From positions 23,705,057 through 23,769,056 of the forward strand of contig OY978527.1 of assembly GCA_963854835.1 (NCBI GenBank): a DNA stretch of 64,000 nt, read 5' to 3'. Positions within the stretch are counted from its first letter, which is position 1. Every line of letters starts with the position of its first letter. The notes under the pieces are model-generated. The model did not search any database and was not told where the DNA came from. It was given only the letters and a program-made list of their open reading frames with translations. The translations under genes were made by a program, and so were the position numbers. Of the stretch, positions 9,676 through 21,959 are shown piece by piece. Source of the DNA: Megamerina dolium (Eukaryota; Arthropoda; Insecta; Diptera; Megamerinidae).

Positions 9676-10623
9676 CTACTTTGCTCTTTTATACCAGGCA
9701 CGTTGAATATGATACACTACGTCATTTATCTTTGCTATAATCTGTTGTGACCCTTTCCAGTATACCTGTACTTTAGGAGACAGGCCTTTCTTTCGTTGTG
9801 GATAATGAAGCATTACAAGCTCTCCTTCATAGAACCCTTTTGAATTTGCTTTAAAGTCATACCTGGCCTTCATCTTATCGCTTATTATCTGCGACCGCTC
9901 TCTGATGAACTGATGCACTTCATCCAACTGTTCCCGCTTTTCGCTAGTATAGTTACCATCGGTGGAACTCGTTGGTGTTGTGACTCCAAATTTTAAATCA
10001 GCTGGCAGTGTTAACTCGTTCCCTAATATTGCCATTGCCGGTGTTGCTATATGTACATCCCAGTGTCTTTGGTATTTATCTACGACTTTTCTCAAATATT
10101 CCTCCAAGGTACAGTTAAATCGTTTTGCCATGCCATCAGATTGTGGATGCAAAGGTGTTGTACGGTTTTTGTATATACCCAACATAAGGCACATCTCTTG
10201 GAAAACAACTGATTCGAAATTTCAACCTTGGTCTGAGTGTAGATTCATCGGTACAGCAACACGGTTGACGAATACATCCGCAACTGTACTAGCTCCTTGA
10301 TTTGGAATGGAATATACATCAGGCCATTTACTGAAGTAATCTATAACCACCAGAACATACTTGTTTCCTGCATTGCTTATTGGAAATGGTCCAGCTTTGT
10401 CCATAGCAATTCGCTCAAATGGAGCACCTACGGTGTATTGGTGAATATTACCTCGACTTTTCTTATTGGGACTTTTAGCCATTGCACATTGCTTACACTT
10501 CCGAATCCAATCAGCGACATAGTCATGACATCCAACCCAATAAAATCGTTTCTTAATTTTCTCGACGGTTTTGGAGATTCCCAAATGCCCTCCACTGGAG
10601 GCATTGTGATACTCAGTTATCAC
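9676..10623 (-). pseudogene. Gypsy C integrase pseudogene
   Basis: Integrase joins LTR-ended cDNA to chromosomal DNA. Two frames, 10222-10623 and 9676-10194, cover the zinc-binding start (HNASSGGHLG, then KCKQCAMAK), the first catalytic Asp region (AMDKAGPFP), LHSDQG (second Asp) and SDGMAKRFNCTLEEY. The last should be VERFNRT as in copy A, so the catalytic Glu is replaced by Lys here. A C-terminal GPY-like segment follows (VYWKGSQQIIAKINDVVYHIQ). The frame change near 10210 and the lost Glu disable it. Confidence 0.85.
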
Positions 10624-10628
10624 TTCAT

Positions 10629-12170
10629 TTATTCTTGTCTTGGGTACCTTGGGTACTTGGGTAGAAGATCATTAGTAATTTTTCCATTTTCACTTTCCTG
10701 TGCTCGAAATAGACATCCATCTCTCAAGTGCAGTCTTTGCCACTGCGCCCGGTATGCCTTTGCTATTGGACTCTCATTAGCCATTTCTTTCCACTCTGGA
10801 CGTGCGTCCTGCTCTTTGTATTTCGTAATCTTTGCGAGTTGTGGGTCGTTCCATTGATCTGCCTGAACTCGTTCGGTGGTCCATGACTCTTTCGGCAAGA
10901 CATTCGTAAGTCTTAGATTGACAATGTGGTTCTGGCTTCTTACCCGAGAACAATGCTCACTATCCACGGTGCAAGTACGACGAGATGGAGTATCAGCTTT
11001 ACTACGATGACTGACATCACGATCTTCTTTTCGTTGTCCTGGTGAATTCAATCTTTGTTGCTTGAGTCGTAGACGGCAATTACGCGCCGTGTGTCCTCGT
11101 TGATCGCGTATGAAGCGCTTACCAGCAAACTTCTATTTGCGTTGATTCCTTGCTCTTCCTTTAGGCTTCATATTCGATTGATTGCAATCACGCGCTATAG
11201 CCGTTGTTTGTCGCAAATGAAGCACTTACCATTAAATTTGTTTTCGCGTCGTCCTACTATTCTTGCTTCAGGCTGCACTACTGATTTTACTGCATGACGC
11301 AGTGCTTCAACCAGATCTGATGTTTTCCCCTCTAGTTGACGTACACGTGGCACTGGTCGACATATTAAGCTGGCGACATATACTGACTGTTTCGGCATAT
11401 GTATTCCTTGGTGACATGACTAGTGCATGCTCAGCCTCTCCATCACATATACCGTCTATGAATGCCTCTACTTTTTCCTTCTCTACGAATTTTTCCGAAT
11501 TACCAGAGAACGCTGGATGACATACTCGTAAGCGCTCAATGTCAAAGCGAAATTCTGAAGTATTTCATTGGTTGGTGGTTTTAGTTTAATTGTAGCTGAT
11601 TTTCTAATCACTGATGTTGTTACTCCACTTATTTTTATTTTATTAAGTTCGCGCTCGAACTTCTCAAGCTCCTCTTCTAAGTCGTCATGCCTATCTACAT
11701 GTTCCTTCAGCTTATCATCCAAATCATCCACATTATCTTTCAGCTCTGTGATTTTGTATTTATTAACTCCGGAAATTTCCTGAAATCTGAGATCAATTCA
11801 TTTTTGTAGATTCTCGATGACGTTTTCTTCGCGAGCCGAATGTTCTTGAATATCCATATGCAATTGACTGATGACTCTCTTGGCGAGACGAACCTTCTTG
11901 GAATTCCGTACGTAATATACTAATAACATATAATATATAATAAGTCTATGCGAGACGCATTTTTCTTGCAGTTGCTGTTGCTGTTGTTGCAACATAGATT
12001 TCATACATTTCATGAGTTGACCACTCGAATTCATCTTGCTCTTTTTCTCAGAGTGCATAACTAAATGTATCCCGGCTTCCTCAAAGAACTCATGTTCATC
12101 TACATGCCTTTGCACCTGAGATGATAGATTCATCTCTATCAACAGGATTTAAAGCTGGTCCGCTTTTAAT
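10629..12170 (-). pseudogene. Gypsy C gag and gag-integrase junction pseudogene
   Basis: Gag packages the element RNA into particles. Pieces in several frames run from the N-terminus (MNLSS near 12130) through a glutamine run (QQQQQQLQ) and coiled-coil repeats (QEHSAREENVIENLQK), to zinc-knuckle remnants around 11100-11250 and the segment 10629-11051. That last segment reads NSPGQRKEDRDV, then PSRRTCTVDSEHCSRV and SQNHIVNLRLTNVL. It therefore passes from the gag tail straight into the RNase H tail and pre-integrase region. The equivalent part of copy B is separated by about 1.7 kb of protease, reverse transcriptase and RNase H sequence. Confidence 0.85.
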
Positions 12171-12198
12171 TGGTCAATTTTCACCATTTTAACAGAAT

Positions 12199-12214
12199 CC
12201 CACTTCTGACACCA
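12199..12214 (-). other. Gypsy C primer binding site (tRNA-Leu type)
   Basis: On the minus strand it reads TGGTGTCAGAAGTGGG, complementary to the 3' end plus CCA of animal tRNA-Leu. It lies two bases inside the 5' LTR. Confidence 0.8.
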
Positions 12215-12216
12215 TT

Positions 12217-12597
12217 TGTTACGTTTTTATATTGTGAACGTTTAATTCTACTCGAATCAACCTTGTTTAATCACTGAATTCTGTCAATAATAATTGCAAC
12301 ACTTATTTTGTACAACTATATACAGCAACAATTTATTTAATCAACTCTATATACAATCAACTATTTGCAATAACTCAATGTGCTTGCATCTTTTCCTTCT
12401 GATACTGTTGCGCGATCACTTTCGGAATTCAATTGATTTCATTTGTCAACAACTGGTGAACAGAATCTTCCTTTATCGTATTCGAGTTTCTTCTCTTTCT
12501 TTCTCTTTGGCTTGTTTTGGTTATCGCCGATTTCTTTTTCTTGACATTCGTTTCGAATGCCAACCAACCATCGAACCAACCATCGATACTCATTACA
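12217..12597 (-). repeat. Gypsy C 5' LTR
   Basis: On the minus strand it runs from TGTAATGAGTATCGATGG to AAAAACGTAACA. It is diverged from, but collinear with, the 438-bp LTRs of copies A and B. Confidence 0.85.
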
Positions 12598-13429
12598 ATA
12601 CTATATTACTATATTGAGCAATTGCATTGGGATATGTAACAATTTTAAAAGAGATTCAGTTCTAGGCTTTCTAATGTTAAAACTATCATTATAAATTGCG
12701 TTCTTTTCGTATTAACTAATTAATTTTTATCTGCTGCTCACGAATTCGTCAATAAATGCCACGGAGTCCGTTAACTTTAATAGAGCAGAAATCACTTTGA
12801 TTATATGCAAAAACGATACAATTTTAAGACAATGCATTCCTTTGGATAAAAGGTTTTCGAATGTTTTGTATGCACTTGGATACTCTTTAATTATTAAATT
12901 ATTTTAATTAAACCGTGTTATAAATAGTTTACATTTAATTTACAAACCATTCCTTGTCGGCTTCCATTTTATTTATATTTGATTTTGACATTTCTCCCTT
13001 CTCCACGAAAAAAATCGAAAGAAAGAGTTGCATTTAGGAAATCTAACAAAGTTATCGGGATGGTTACAAACTCCTAGATTATTTTGGTAGTCATTTTATA
13101 TTGAGAATCTGCTTATTTGAAACTGGATTTGAGTGACAATCTAAAAAATGCAGATAATCTCGTATGTGTAAGCATTGTAAACGTTTATAAATGTTAAGTA
13201 ATAAAATGTTAATATCAAATTCATCCTTAAATATACTGGTCTGTGATGGAAATCGTACGATGTTGCAAATCGTTCGAATCTCTTATACGTGTGATAGAAA
13301 TCGCGCGATTTCATTTAAATTCGTATCATCTAATTTGATGGAATGAGTGAAATTTATATTCTCAGATTTGTGAAAACTTGATACAAATTACAAAAAATGA
13401 TTGTATTTTTGGTAGCAGCAAGTTTTTTA
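12598..13429. other. No gene recognised
   Basis: AT-rich sequence with no ORF of note and no recognisable repeat. It may include the 5' flank of the Harbinger element that follows. Confidence 0.6.
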
Positions 13430-14225
13430 AGAGAAAAGGAAGCAAGAAAATCAGAAAACATGAAACAGCGCAGACTTAGAGACCATTCCAATTCATTGGA
13501 TCTCCCGGATTCCACATAAATATATTCAGTGCCGCTTCTGTAAGAAGAAAGTTTTAGTCATGCACTGCTTACTTATTATCGATTGAACAAGTCAGCATTT
13601 ATGTTAAATGATATGATATGTCCTTTAAGAAATTAAGTCGTTTTTGAAAGAAACATCTGTACCACTAGCACTTCAACTGGCTACAATGTTGATATTCTTG
13701 GCAGAAGGAGGATACCACCGCGCCGTTGGAATGGATAGTATGAAAGAATTTCGGTTAACAAAATATTAGAGGGTGCTCTGTGCAAAGTAGATACGATTAA
13801 AAATGACTCCAGAGGAACAACACAGCTGTAAAATATACTTCTCTGCTAAGTTTGGCATTCCAGTTGTAATCGGTTGTGTTGATGGCATATACGTTAGGTT
13901 GCCAAAACCAAGTGAATCTTCTTATTTATATTCCAATAGGAATGGATGCTTCAGTGATAACGCCATAGTGGTAAGCATAGAATAAAACCGAAATATACCG
14001 CACATACAAATTTGGATTTTGCGGATATGTGATCATAGAATGATAGAGCCATCGATGCGTGTTATACTGGATCTACCCATGATGTCTTCATATTCAACAT
14101 GAGCAAATCAAAACAATATTTTGAAGGAAATTTTGAAGCAGGCGAATGTAATTCCCGGTTGCTGGGTGATTCTGGTTATGGTGTTGAGCCGTTTCTTAAA
14201 ACTCTATATAGGGATCCGCCACACA
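13430..14225 (+). pseudogene. PIF/Harbinger transposase (HARBI1-like) pseudogene
   Basis: HARBI1-type proteins carry a DDE nuclease domain. In-order motifs appear in changing frames: RRLRDHSNSLDLPDS near 13465, YRLNKSAFMLNDMI near 13580, LALQLATMLIFLAEGGYHRAVG near 13668, then 13803-13985 with FGIPVVIGCVDGIYVRL. VIGCVDG contains the first catalytic Asp. Near 14075-14215 are GSTHDVFIF (second Asp) and LLGDSGYGVEPFLKT. Several stops and frame changes break it. The 3' end is cut by SINE S3 near 14230. It is the only PIF-type transposase here and belongs to the superfamily expected to mobilise the TTA-flanked MITE at 26.9 kb, but a direct link is not shown. Confidence 0.82.
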
Positions 14226-14346
14226 GGTTGAATTACAACACACGAAAAAAATATATATGGCACTAAAAGCATCGAAGGGCTGCTTGGCTAAGCTTCTCTT
14301 ACATTACTGTTGTGCGTGTTGAATTTTGGACTGTATTAGAAGGCAC

Positions 14347-15060
14347 ATAATCGGCATGAACACGCGAGCAGTCAGTGCAGCATTCTCAGAGTTGGAAAGA
14401 GAGTCGCGTCGGATGGGTCTCACGGTGAACGAGGGCAAGACGAAGTATCCAGTGTCAACAAACAAAGAGTCCCGGCGTCTTGGACAGCACGTCACTGTTG
14501 ACAACTACGCTTTTGAAGTAGTAAGGGACTTTGTCTATCTTGGAACCAGCATTAACAGCAGTAATGACGTCAGCTTGGAGATCATGCGTAGGATAACTCT
14601 TGCTAACAGGTGTTACTTTGGGCTGAGTAAGCAATTGAAAAGTCGAGCCCTCTTTCGAAGAACGAAAACTACACTCTACAAGTCTCTCATCATGCCTGTC
14701 CTAACATATGGCGCTGAAGCCTGGACAATTTCCATCTCTGATGAGCGAATGCTTGGAGTTTTCGAGAGAAAGGTCCTACGCAGGATCTTTGGACCTATTT
14801 GCGTTGGTGGCGAGTACCGAATAAGGTACAACCATGAGCTGTACGAGCTATATGCCGATATTGACATAGTAAAGCGCATCAAAATCCAGCGGCTGCGCTG
14901 GCTAGGTCATGTCGAGCGAATGGAAGAACACGCTCCAGCTAAGAAGGTGTTATATTCGGAACCCGCTGGAGGACGACGCAGAAGAGGAAGACCAAACCTC
15001 CGGTGGAAAGACCAAGTACTGGAGAACCTGACGGCGCTTGGAATTTCTAACTGGCGCTAG
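14347..15060 (+). pseudogene. RTE-like reverse transcriptase C-terminal region
   Basis: An open frame of about 230 codons for the thumb and C-terminal part of an RTE-type polyprotein. It contains NEGKTKYPVSTNKESRRLG, DFVYLGTSI, LYKSLIMPVLTYGAEAWT, LRRIFGP, RLRWLGHVERM and [16 protein letters not shown], a series typical of RTE-related elements. The YADD catalytic box and the endonuclease lie upstream and are lost by 5' truncation. The frame is undamaged up to TAG at 15058-15060, suggesting a fairly young insertion. The same protein region is read at R2 (32849-33520), R3 and R4. Confidence 0.85.
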
Positions 15061-15154
15061 CTAGCGAAGAACAGAGATGGCTGGCGAAGCATGTTATTTT
15101 CGGCCTAAATCGATATTCGGTTGTTATGGCCACATAAGTAAGTAAGTAAGTAAG
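14347..15154 (+). mobile_element. RTE-like LINE copy R1 (5' truncated)
   Basis: Flanked by a 13-bp target duplication, TATTAGAAGGCAC, at 14334-14346 and 15155-15167. It ends in a (TAAG)n-type tail rather than poly(A), as RTE-class LINEs do. Only the 3' part of the element is present. Confidence 0.9.
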
Positions 15155-15346
15155 TATTAGAAGGCACCCACTTATTTTAGCCGGTTTCGAACGGCGGAAC
15201 TTTTCGAAATCACTTTTTCTGAGCTTTGTCACAGAGTTCCTTTAGAAGCTTTTCCATGGCAAACTGTTACTTTCGATATTAAATTTGTTATGCTTCAGCT
15301 GGGCATTGAACCCACAACCTACAGATCAGAATGCCAACACACTAAC

Positions 15347-15724
<378 letters not shown>

Positions 15725-16390
15725 TAGAGTGTTTCAAAAAAAATCTTTAAAAATTAAAGTGAAACGAAATTATTAAAACGTGAACATAATTAAAGTTATA
15801 TGTGCTAATACATTGGAGTGGCTCAAAAAAATAAAAAAAGAACGTTTTTTTTTTTTTGGTTTTATAAAATTTTTATTTTTGTAAAATATCGTTTGTAAAC
15901 TTAATTTTTTTGAGCAAAGAACGACTCATCATCGCATCCAAGGAGGTAGCAGCACATCAACACCAATCCTAGCAGCATACTCACAACACAGATAAGGATA
16001 AAAGTTCTGATTTTTAAAATATATTATATATCATATATTCCCTTATATATATATACACATTTCTTTTTATATATATTCCCATATATATATATACACATAC
16101 ACAGCTATATATCCTCATATATTTCCTTTTCATATATATATTCACTTATATATATACATATTTTTTTAATATAATCTCATATATCATTTACACATTTTTT
16201 ATATATTCCCATATATATCATATACTCATTTATATATATTCACATATATATTTGCACTTATATATATACACATTTCATCTGTACATATTCTCATATATAT
16301 TTTCTTCGGTATATATATATTCCCTTAAATATATACATATTTCTTCTTTATATATATTCTCATATATATATTTTTCTAATTTACGCATTA
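15725..16390. other. AT-rich leader of the BEL element with imperfect minisatellite
   Basis: No gene. From about 16020 to 16380 a unit resembling TATATATTCCCATATATA, followed by a short CACAT or TTT spacer, recurs roughly eight to ten times with drift. The part 15900-16010 may be untranslated leader of the BEL element. I could not find an LTR. Confidence 0.55.
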
Positions 16391-16453
16391 TATCGATAAC
16401 ATTTCTGTTATCGATCGATAAATTGCTCTATATCGATATCGTCACATAATCGA
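16391..16453 (+). promoter_or_regulatory. Cluster of TATCGATA motifs upstream of BEL gag-pol
   Basis: TATCGATA occurs at 16391-16398 and 16431-16438, with the overlapping TATCGATCGATA at 16409-16420 and a further ATCGAT at 16449. TATCGATA is the DRE motif bound by DREF and BEAF in Drosophila. The cluster ends about 70 bases before the gag start. Function here is inferred. Confidence 0.5.
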
Positions 16454-16521
16454 TCAGTGCATTTTGGTGCATTTTTTTGAAAGTCTCTTCATTTCACAAA
16501 TTTTGATAGATTCGGTCAAAT

Positions 16522-19500
16522 ATGCCGGTGACGAAATCACCAGAAAAGCAGGAAATTGCTGAAGGTCGTAGGGCAGAGTCAGCTGGCGCTATTCCAAAAG
16601 GCGCAATGGAAAAAATGCCAAAAGTTCCATCCGAAACAAAGAAAACCCCTAGGAAAAGAGCTTATGACCCCTCCATGAATGAGTTCATTTTCGAGGCGGA
16701 CAACCTGGTGCATTTCTGCACGAAGTTTTCAACAATTCCGGTTGAAGACTTAACGCCTTCTCTCCTGAAGGCTAAGCTCGAGGACTTGAGCTGCTATTAT
16801 GATCAAGTCAAGTCCACGTTTAGAAGAGTAGGTTTAACGGATGAGGACGAGCTGCCCAGTAATTTCAAAATGGCAGCGAGAAATAAAATGGAACTCTGCC
16901 AAGAGCGCGTGCACACCATAAATGCACAGATTTCGGATCTCTTAGAAGTTCAATCAGCCTCCAGATTGGAACTTCCATCACAAGCAGAAAGTAACTCTAT
17001 TTCTGCAACAGAGCAGGCAAATAATTCCGCAATTTGCCTGACTGTTCCTACTTGTGATACCGAAACATTTTCCGGCGGGTACGAAGAATGGACGTCCTTC
17101 TGCGACATGTTTACGGCGGTTTACATAAACCACCCTAAACTCTCTTCTGCCCAAAAACTGTATCATCTCCGATACAAAACTGCAGGAAAAGCTGGAGCTA
17201 TTGTGAAGCAGTACGCGCTCAACAACGAAAATTTCGAGTTGGCATGGAATGCGCTAAAGGCCCGCTTCGAAAACAAGCGAATTCTGGTCGATAAGCAGAT
17301 AAAAACTCTCTTGAACCTCCCTCAAGTGAGTTACGAGAATAGCGAGGCAATTCAGAAATTGCAAACCACGATCAATAATTCTCTGTCCGTCTTATCCTCT
17401 CAAGGCGTCTCGACAGAGAATTGGGACCCGATCCTGGTGCATATCTGCTGTTCAAAACTGCCTGAAGATTCCTTGGCTCTCTGGGAACAATCCCTAAGTT
17501 CCCGCAAGGATCTCCCAACATGGCAGCAAATGGACGAATTCCTGACACTAAGGTACGAAGTCGTGGAGAGGCTCAACAGCGTCAAGCCAAATAATTCAGG
17601 ATTTCCACAAAACAGATCCCAGAACAAAACCCAAAACTTTTTTGCAGAAAGCAATCGGACATTCTCTTGTCCAATCTGCGAAGCCGCACATTCGCTTAAA
17701 TCCTGTGAGCGGTTTAAAAAGTTAGTTGTTCGTGATAGAGTGAGGCTAGTTCGAGAACACAATCTCTGTGAGAACTGTTTGGCCTTCACTCACCATAAGC
17801 GGGACTGCAAGAGCAAACATTCCTGTTTGCAATGTCAGCGAAGGCATCACACGATGCTTCACATACCAGCAGACAATATTCCCAGTAGGAACACCAGGGG
17901 TTTGGCGCAAACCTCCACGCTTCAGCCGCAGAATAAGAAAAAGAGCACGCAGCAGACGATAACCCCCTCAAGAAACTCGAGAAACCGGAGATCTCAGGAC
18001 CGATCATCCGAAGATGAGCAATCCTGCTCATCATGCTCCAAATCTTCTTCAAAGGTGCAAGCATTGTTCACCTCAAATGAAGAAAGAACTCTTTTACCCA
18101 CAGCTCTTGTCTCTATAGAGCATCTTGGAGAACTTCACAAGGTTCGAGCACTCATCGACCAAGGTTCTCAACGAACATTCATCTCTACCAAGGTACAACA
18201 TCGGCTGCGGCTTCCTTCGCAAGCAACTCACGTCGAAATTTCTGGAATGGGTGGCAAAACCATCCAAAACTCTAACCAGACTTGTATCGTTACGTTAGTC
18301 GCCCCAAAGGCTAATAAAAAGTTACAGACACGGGCAATTGTACTCTCACAATTGACCAAATTTCTACCCACATTTAAAATTTCTAAGCTCGATTGGCAGC
18401 AATTCGAAATGTTAGATTTGGCTGACCCGAATTGCTTCGTGCAGGCGCAAATTGACATGGTCATAGGTAGTGATTTGATTCCTCAAATCCTCCTAACCGG
18501 AATCCGCCATAATATCTGTGGAAGCCTTCTCGCACAGAATACGATATTTGGCTGGATAATTAGTGGCCCTATCTCTCAAAAAGTGTCAACATTCTCGACA
18601 CAGGTAGAGGAAGTTTCCAATGAACTTCTTAGTTCTCAACTAAGGAAGTTTTGGGAACAGGAAGAAGTCAATCAGCCAGCTCAAGTATCGGAAGAAGATA
18701 TAGCCTGTGAAGACTACTATCAGAGGACCACATCTCGTAGGTCAGATGGAAGATATGTGGTTACGCTTCCATTTAAATCCAGTTTTCCCGCTCTTACGGC
18801 TCTTGGTCACTCCCGAACCATAGCCTATAATCAATTTCGCAGTATGGAGAAAAATTTTTCAAAGAAAGGCGATCTCAAAGCCATTTACGATGAGGTTCTC
18901 GAAGAATACCTCACGCTGGATCATATGGAACCCACAGGCTCGCATGAAATCATCTCTGATGGCAAGTATTTCTCCTTTTACCTGCCACATCATGCAGTGG
19001 TGAGGCCAGAAAAGAAAACCACCAAAGTGCGTGTTGTTTTTAATGCCTCAAGAAGCAGCGGCTCAGGCCATTCTCTTAACGACGTATTACATATAGGTCC
19101 CACATTACAACCAGATCTCATGGTTCTCATTCTGAGGTGGCGACTATATCAATTCGTTTTCAATGGTGATGTACAAAAGATGTACCGACAAATTCTTGTC
19201 CACCATGACGACCAGGATTTCCAGCGAATTCTCTTTTGCAGGTCACCAAATTCTCCAATTCAGGACTTCCGGTTGAAGACAGTCACATTTGGTGTAAATT
19301 GCGCTCCATATTTAGCCATTAGAACACTGCAACAATTGGCTAAGGATTCCAAGAAGAATTTCCCTCTCGTGGAAAAAATAATCTTCAAAGAAACCTATGT
19401 GGATGACGTATTATCTGGTTCACATACAATTCCAGATGCAGTAGAATCTTTATCTCAAGTGATACAAGTCCTCAACTCCGCAGGATTTCCATTACGAAAG

Positions 19501-21482
19501 ATTACTGCAAATCATCCTAAAATTTTAGAAAATATACCAAAATCAGAACTTCTCGATTCTGATTTTCTAAAATTTGAAAGTGCCAGTGCCACAAAAACCC
19601 TTGGAATACGATGGAATGCATTGACTGACACATTCTCGTACTCAGTATCGCCCATCGAAACAACATCCGCTGCTACCAAGCGTCAAATTTTATCTGCCGT
19701 TGCGAAACTTTTTGACCCGGCAGGATGGCTTTCGCCCATCATGACTCAAGCCAAGCTGCTTCTCCAAGAGCTCTGGTTAGAAGGCACCGACTGGGATGAA
19801 TGCGTGAAACCCAGATCGCTCATCAAATGGAATGTATTTCTGGAGAATATTTCGTCCATTAGTCTCATCGAAATCCCTCGATGGGTACAATTCTCTCCCA
19901 AGAAGCGAATCCAGCTTCATGGATTTTGTGACGCTTCAGAGAAAGCGTATTGTGCAGCCCTGTACATACGATCAATGGACATGAATAATCAAATATCCTG
20001 TCATTTACTGGTGGCTAAAGGAAAAGTTGCACCTCTGCAGACGGTCAGCTTACCACGTTTGGAATTATGTGGCGCCGTTTTACTTTCGCACCTAGCCAAG
20101 TCCGTTAAAGAAACTTTAGATGTCGAATTCTCAGACATATTTTTCTGGTCCGATTCTCAAATCGTTCTCGCATGGCTGGAAAAACCACCTCACACATGGT
20201 ATGTCGCTAATCGTACAGCCCAGATACTCCAAAACGTTGGAAATGCTATCTGGCGCCATGTCATCAGCAGCGAAAATCCAGCTGATTTGGGTACACGCGG
20301 ATGCAAGCCCCAAGATCTTGTGTCCAATACTCTTTGGAGGAATGGCCCTGCATGGCTTCATCACCCCTAAGAAGCCTGGCCAAAACCAACACTTTCCAGT
20401 ACTTTGCCCCCCGAGCAAAGGAAAGTAGAGGTTCTTCTCACGTTAGATGACCATACCGACACTCTCGATCGGTTCTCATCATTTTCAAGGGCACTACGTG
20501 TGATTTCTTACGTTTTCCGTTTTGTCCATAACGGACTCTCTAAATTGCGAAAATCTTCTCCAATTTCGAATTCCTCACTCTCGCAGGACGAAATTCGTTT
20601 CGCAAAAAGCTGGCTAATTTCGTTAGCCCAATGGCAATATTTTCCCAAAGAGCTGAAGGCTCTTCTCAGCTCAACCGCAGTCAGCAATATAAGCTCTTTG
20701 CTGACTTTAAATCCTTTTCTCGACAAGGAAAATCTCATGAGAGTAAATGGTCGAGTAGCTTATTCTGGTCTTAGTTATAGTGAGCGCCACCCCATAATTC
20801 TTCCTGAAAAATCCCGATTTTGCGTTTTGTACCTCGAGTTTTTCCATACTCTACTCCTACACGCAGAACAAAGGCTCATGTTCAGAATGGCTCGACAAGA
20901 ATTCTATATTCCTCGTCTTAAGCCCCAAATAAGGAAATGCATATTTCTATGCAAAGTTTGTACCATCCACAAACAAAAGGTTCGATCACAGATTATGGCA
21001 GCTCTGCCGCCTGAACGGTGTACCTTGTCGGTACCTTTCGCGACCACAGGTGTTGATTTTGCAGGCCCATTCCAAATTAAAGCATCTACGCTTCGAACTG
21101 CTGCCTTTCTCAAAGGGTATGTGGCTGTATTTGTATGCTTTTCCACAAAGGCCATTCACTTGGAATTGTGCTCTGATCTCTCTACAGAGACATTCCGCGC
21201 CGCATTCGCCAGATTCGTTGGCAGAAGAGGCCTTCCCCGCAAAATCATGTCGGATAATGGTACAACTTTCGTTGGAGCTCAAAGAGCCATGAGTAAAGAA
21301 TTCCTCAAATTCTCTAAGGAGGTGTCCAAAGATATTCTGGCCCAATACTCTCCGCAAGGTATTGACTGGGTTTTTATTAATCCCAGTGCGCCTCACATGG
21401 GCGGTCTCTGGGAGTCGGCAGTCAAAAGCTTTAAGGCTCATCTCAAAAAGACTGCCGGCAATCACAAATTCCGCTTCGAAGG
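16522..21482 (+). pseudogene. BEL/Pao gag-pol, near-intact with one in-frame stop and a lost 3' end
   Basis: One reading frame of about 1,650 codons from ATG 16522, broken only by TAA at 20368-20370. It starts with an N-terminal gag domain ([17 protein letters not shown] near residue 190). BEL-type zinc knuckles (CPICEAAH to HHTMLH) span residues 383-444. A retropepsin with LIDQGSQ has its catalytic Asp at residue 546. Reverse transcriptase has YVDD at 959-962, and RNase H has GFCDASE near 1136. After the stop lies integrase: VDFAGPF (first Asp), SDNGT (second Asp) and GLWESAVKSF (Glu). The frame then runs out of homology at about 21482. This polyprotein makes and integrates element DNA in cytoplasmic particles. 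The lost integrase end and missing LTRs make this copy defective. Confidence 0.93.
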
Positions 21483-21959
21483 CCTATTTGCCTATTTATG
21501 TACTGTTTTTTTTTTTTTGTTCTTATTTAAAATATGTACTTGTATAGTGTTTGTATATTATGTGCTCACTGACACTATGTAGGTTTTTGTTTGTTTTTGT
21601 TTATGTATATTTTGTCACTGATGTTTTGATTATTTTAATTTTTACACTTTATATTGTTTTTTATATATTTATATTTATTTTTGGTTTTACGCACTTATTG
21701 TTTCTCTCTACACTTTGTTTTGTTTCTCTATGCACATATATTTTATATAAAGGCCGGTTATCTTTCTTTTTAGCTCGAAGGACCAATATTTATTCACTTT
21801 GCTTTTATTTTACCGAATAATACAATATGTACGATTTCAACAATTTACCAATCTTAATAATAATAATTTACATGCATGTGTAAGTATACACTTCAATTGC
21901 AGAGTATGAACGTAAACACGTATAAAAAGAAATCAGAATAAGTATCAAGAAATATAAAG
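21483..21959. other. No gene recognised
   Basis: Very T-rich sequence (TTTGTTTTTGTTTATG types). The ORFs here are low-complexity hydrophobic strings. It could be the front of the X2 element; it does not match the front of X1. Confidence 0.5.

Larger units (their letters stand above)
9241..12597 (-). mobile_element. Gypsy LTR retrotransposon copy C (gag-integrase type, decayed)
   Basis: Read on the minus strand: 5' LTR 12217-12597, primer site 12199-12214, gag, integrase, polypurine tract near 9597-9615 and a 3' LTR starting at 9596. The 3' LTR is cut by X1 and continues at about 8003-8049. Protease, reverse transcriptase and RNase H are absent. The gag-to-integrase junction (10950-11051) matches that of copy A, although C is clearly diverged from A elsewhere. 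Multiple frame breaks make it non-functional. Confidence 0.88.
14232..15346 (-). mobile_element. tRNA-derived SINE copy S3, split by an RTE insertion
   Basis: On the minus strand the head lies at 15168-15346. It keeps the B box (GGGTTCAATGCCC) and TAACAAATTTAATATCGA but has lost the A box at its 5' edge beside the TA array. The 3' part lies at 14232-14346. The two halves are separated by the RTE element at 14347-15154 and meet at its duplicated target TATTAGAAGGCAC. The joined copy is collinear with S4 (61359-61674). Confidence 0.8.

Noticed and set aside
10297..10857. Plus-strand 186-codon ORF
   Set aside because: Antisense to the integrase and gag-integrase junction of gypsy C; no recognisable protein features.
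21551..21820. 89-codon ORF with many hydrophobic residues
   Set aside because: T-rich low-complexity sequence; hydrophobicity follows from base composition.
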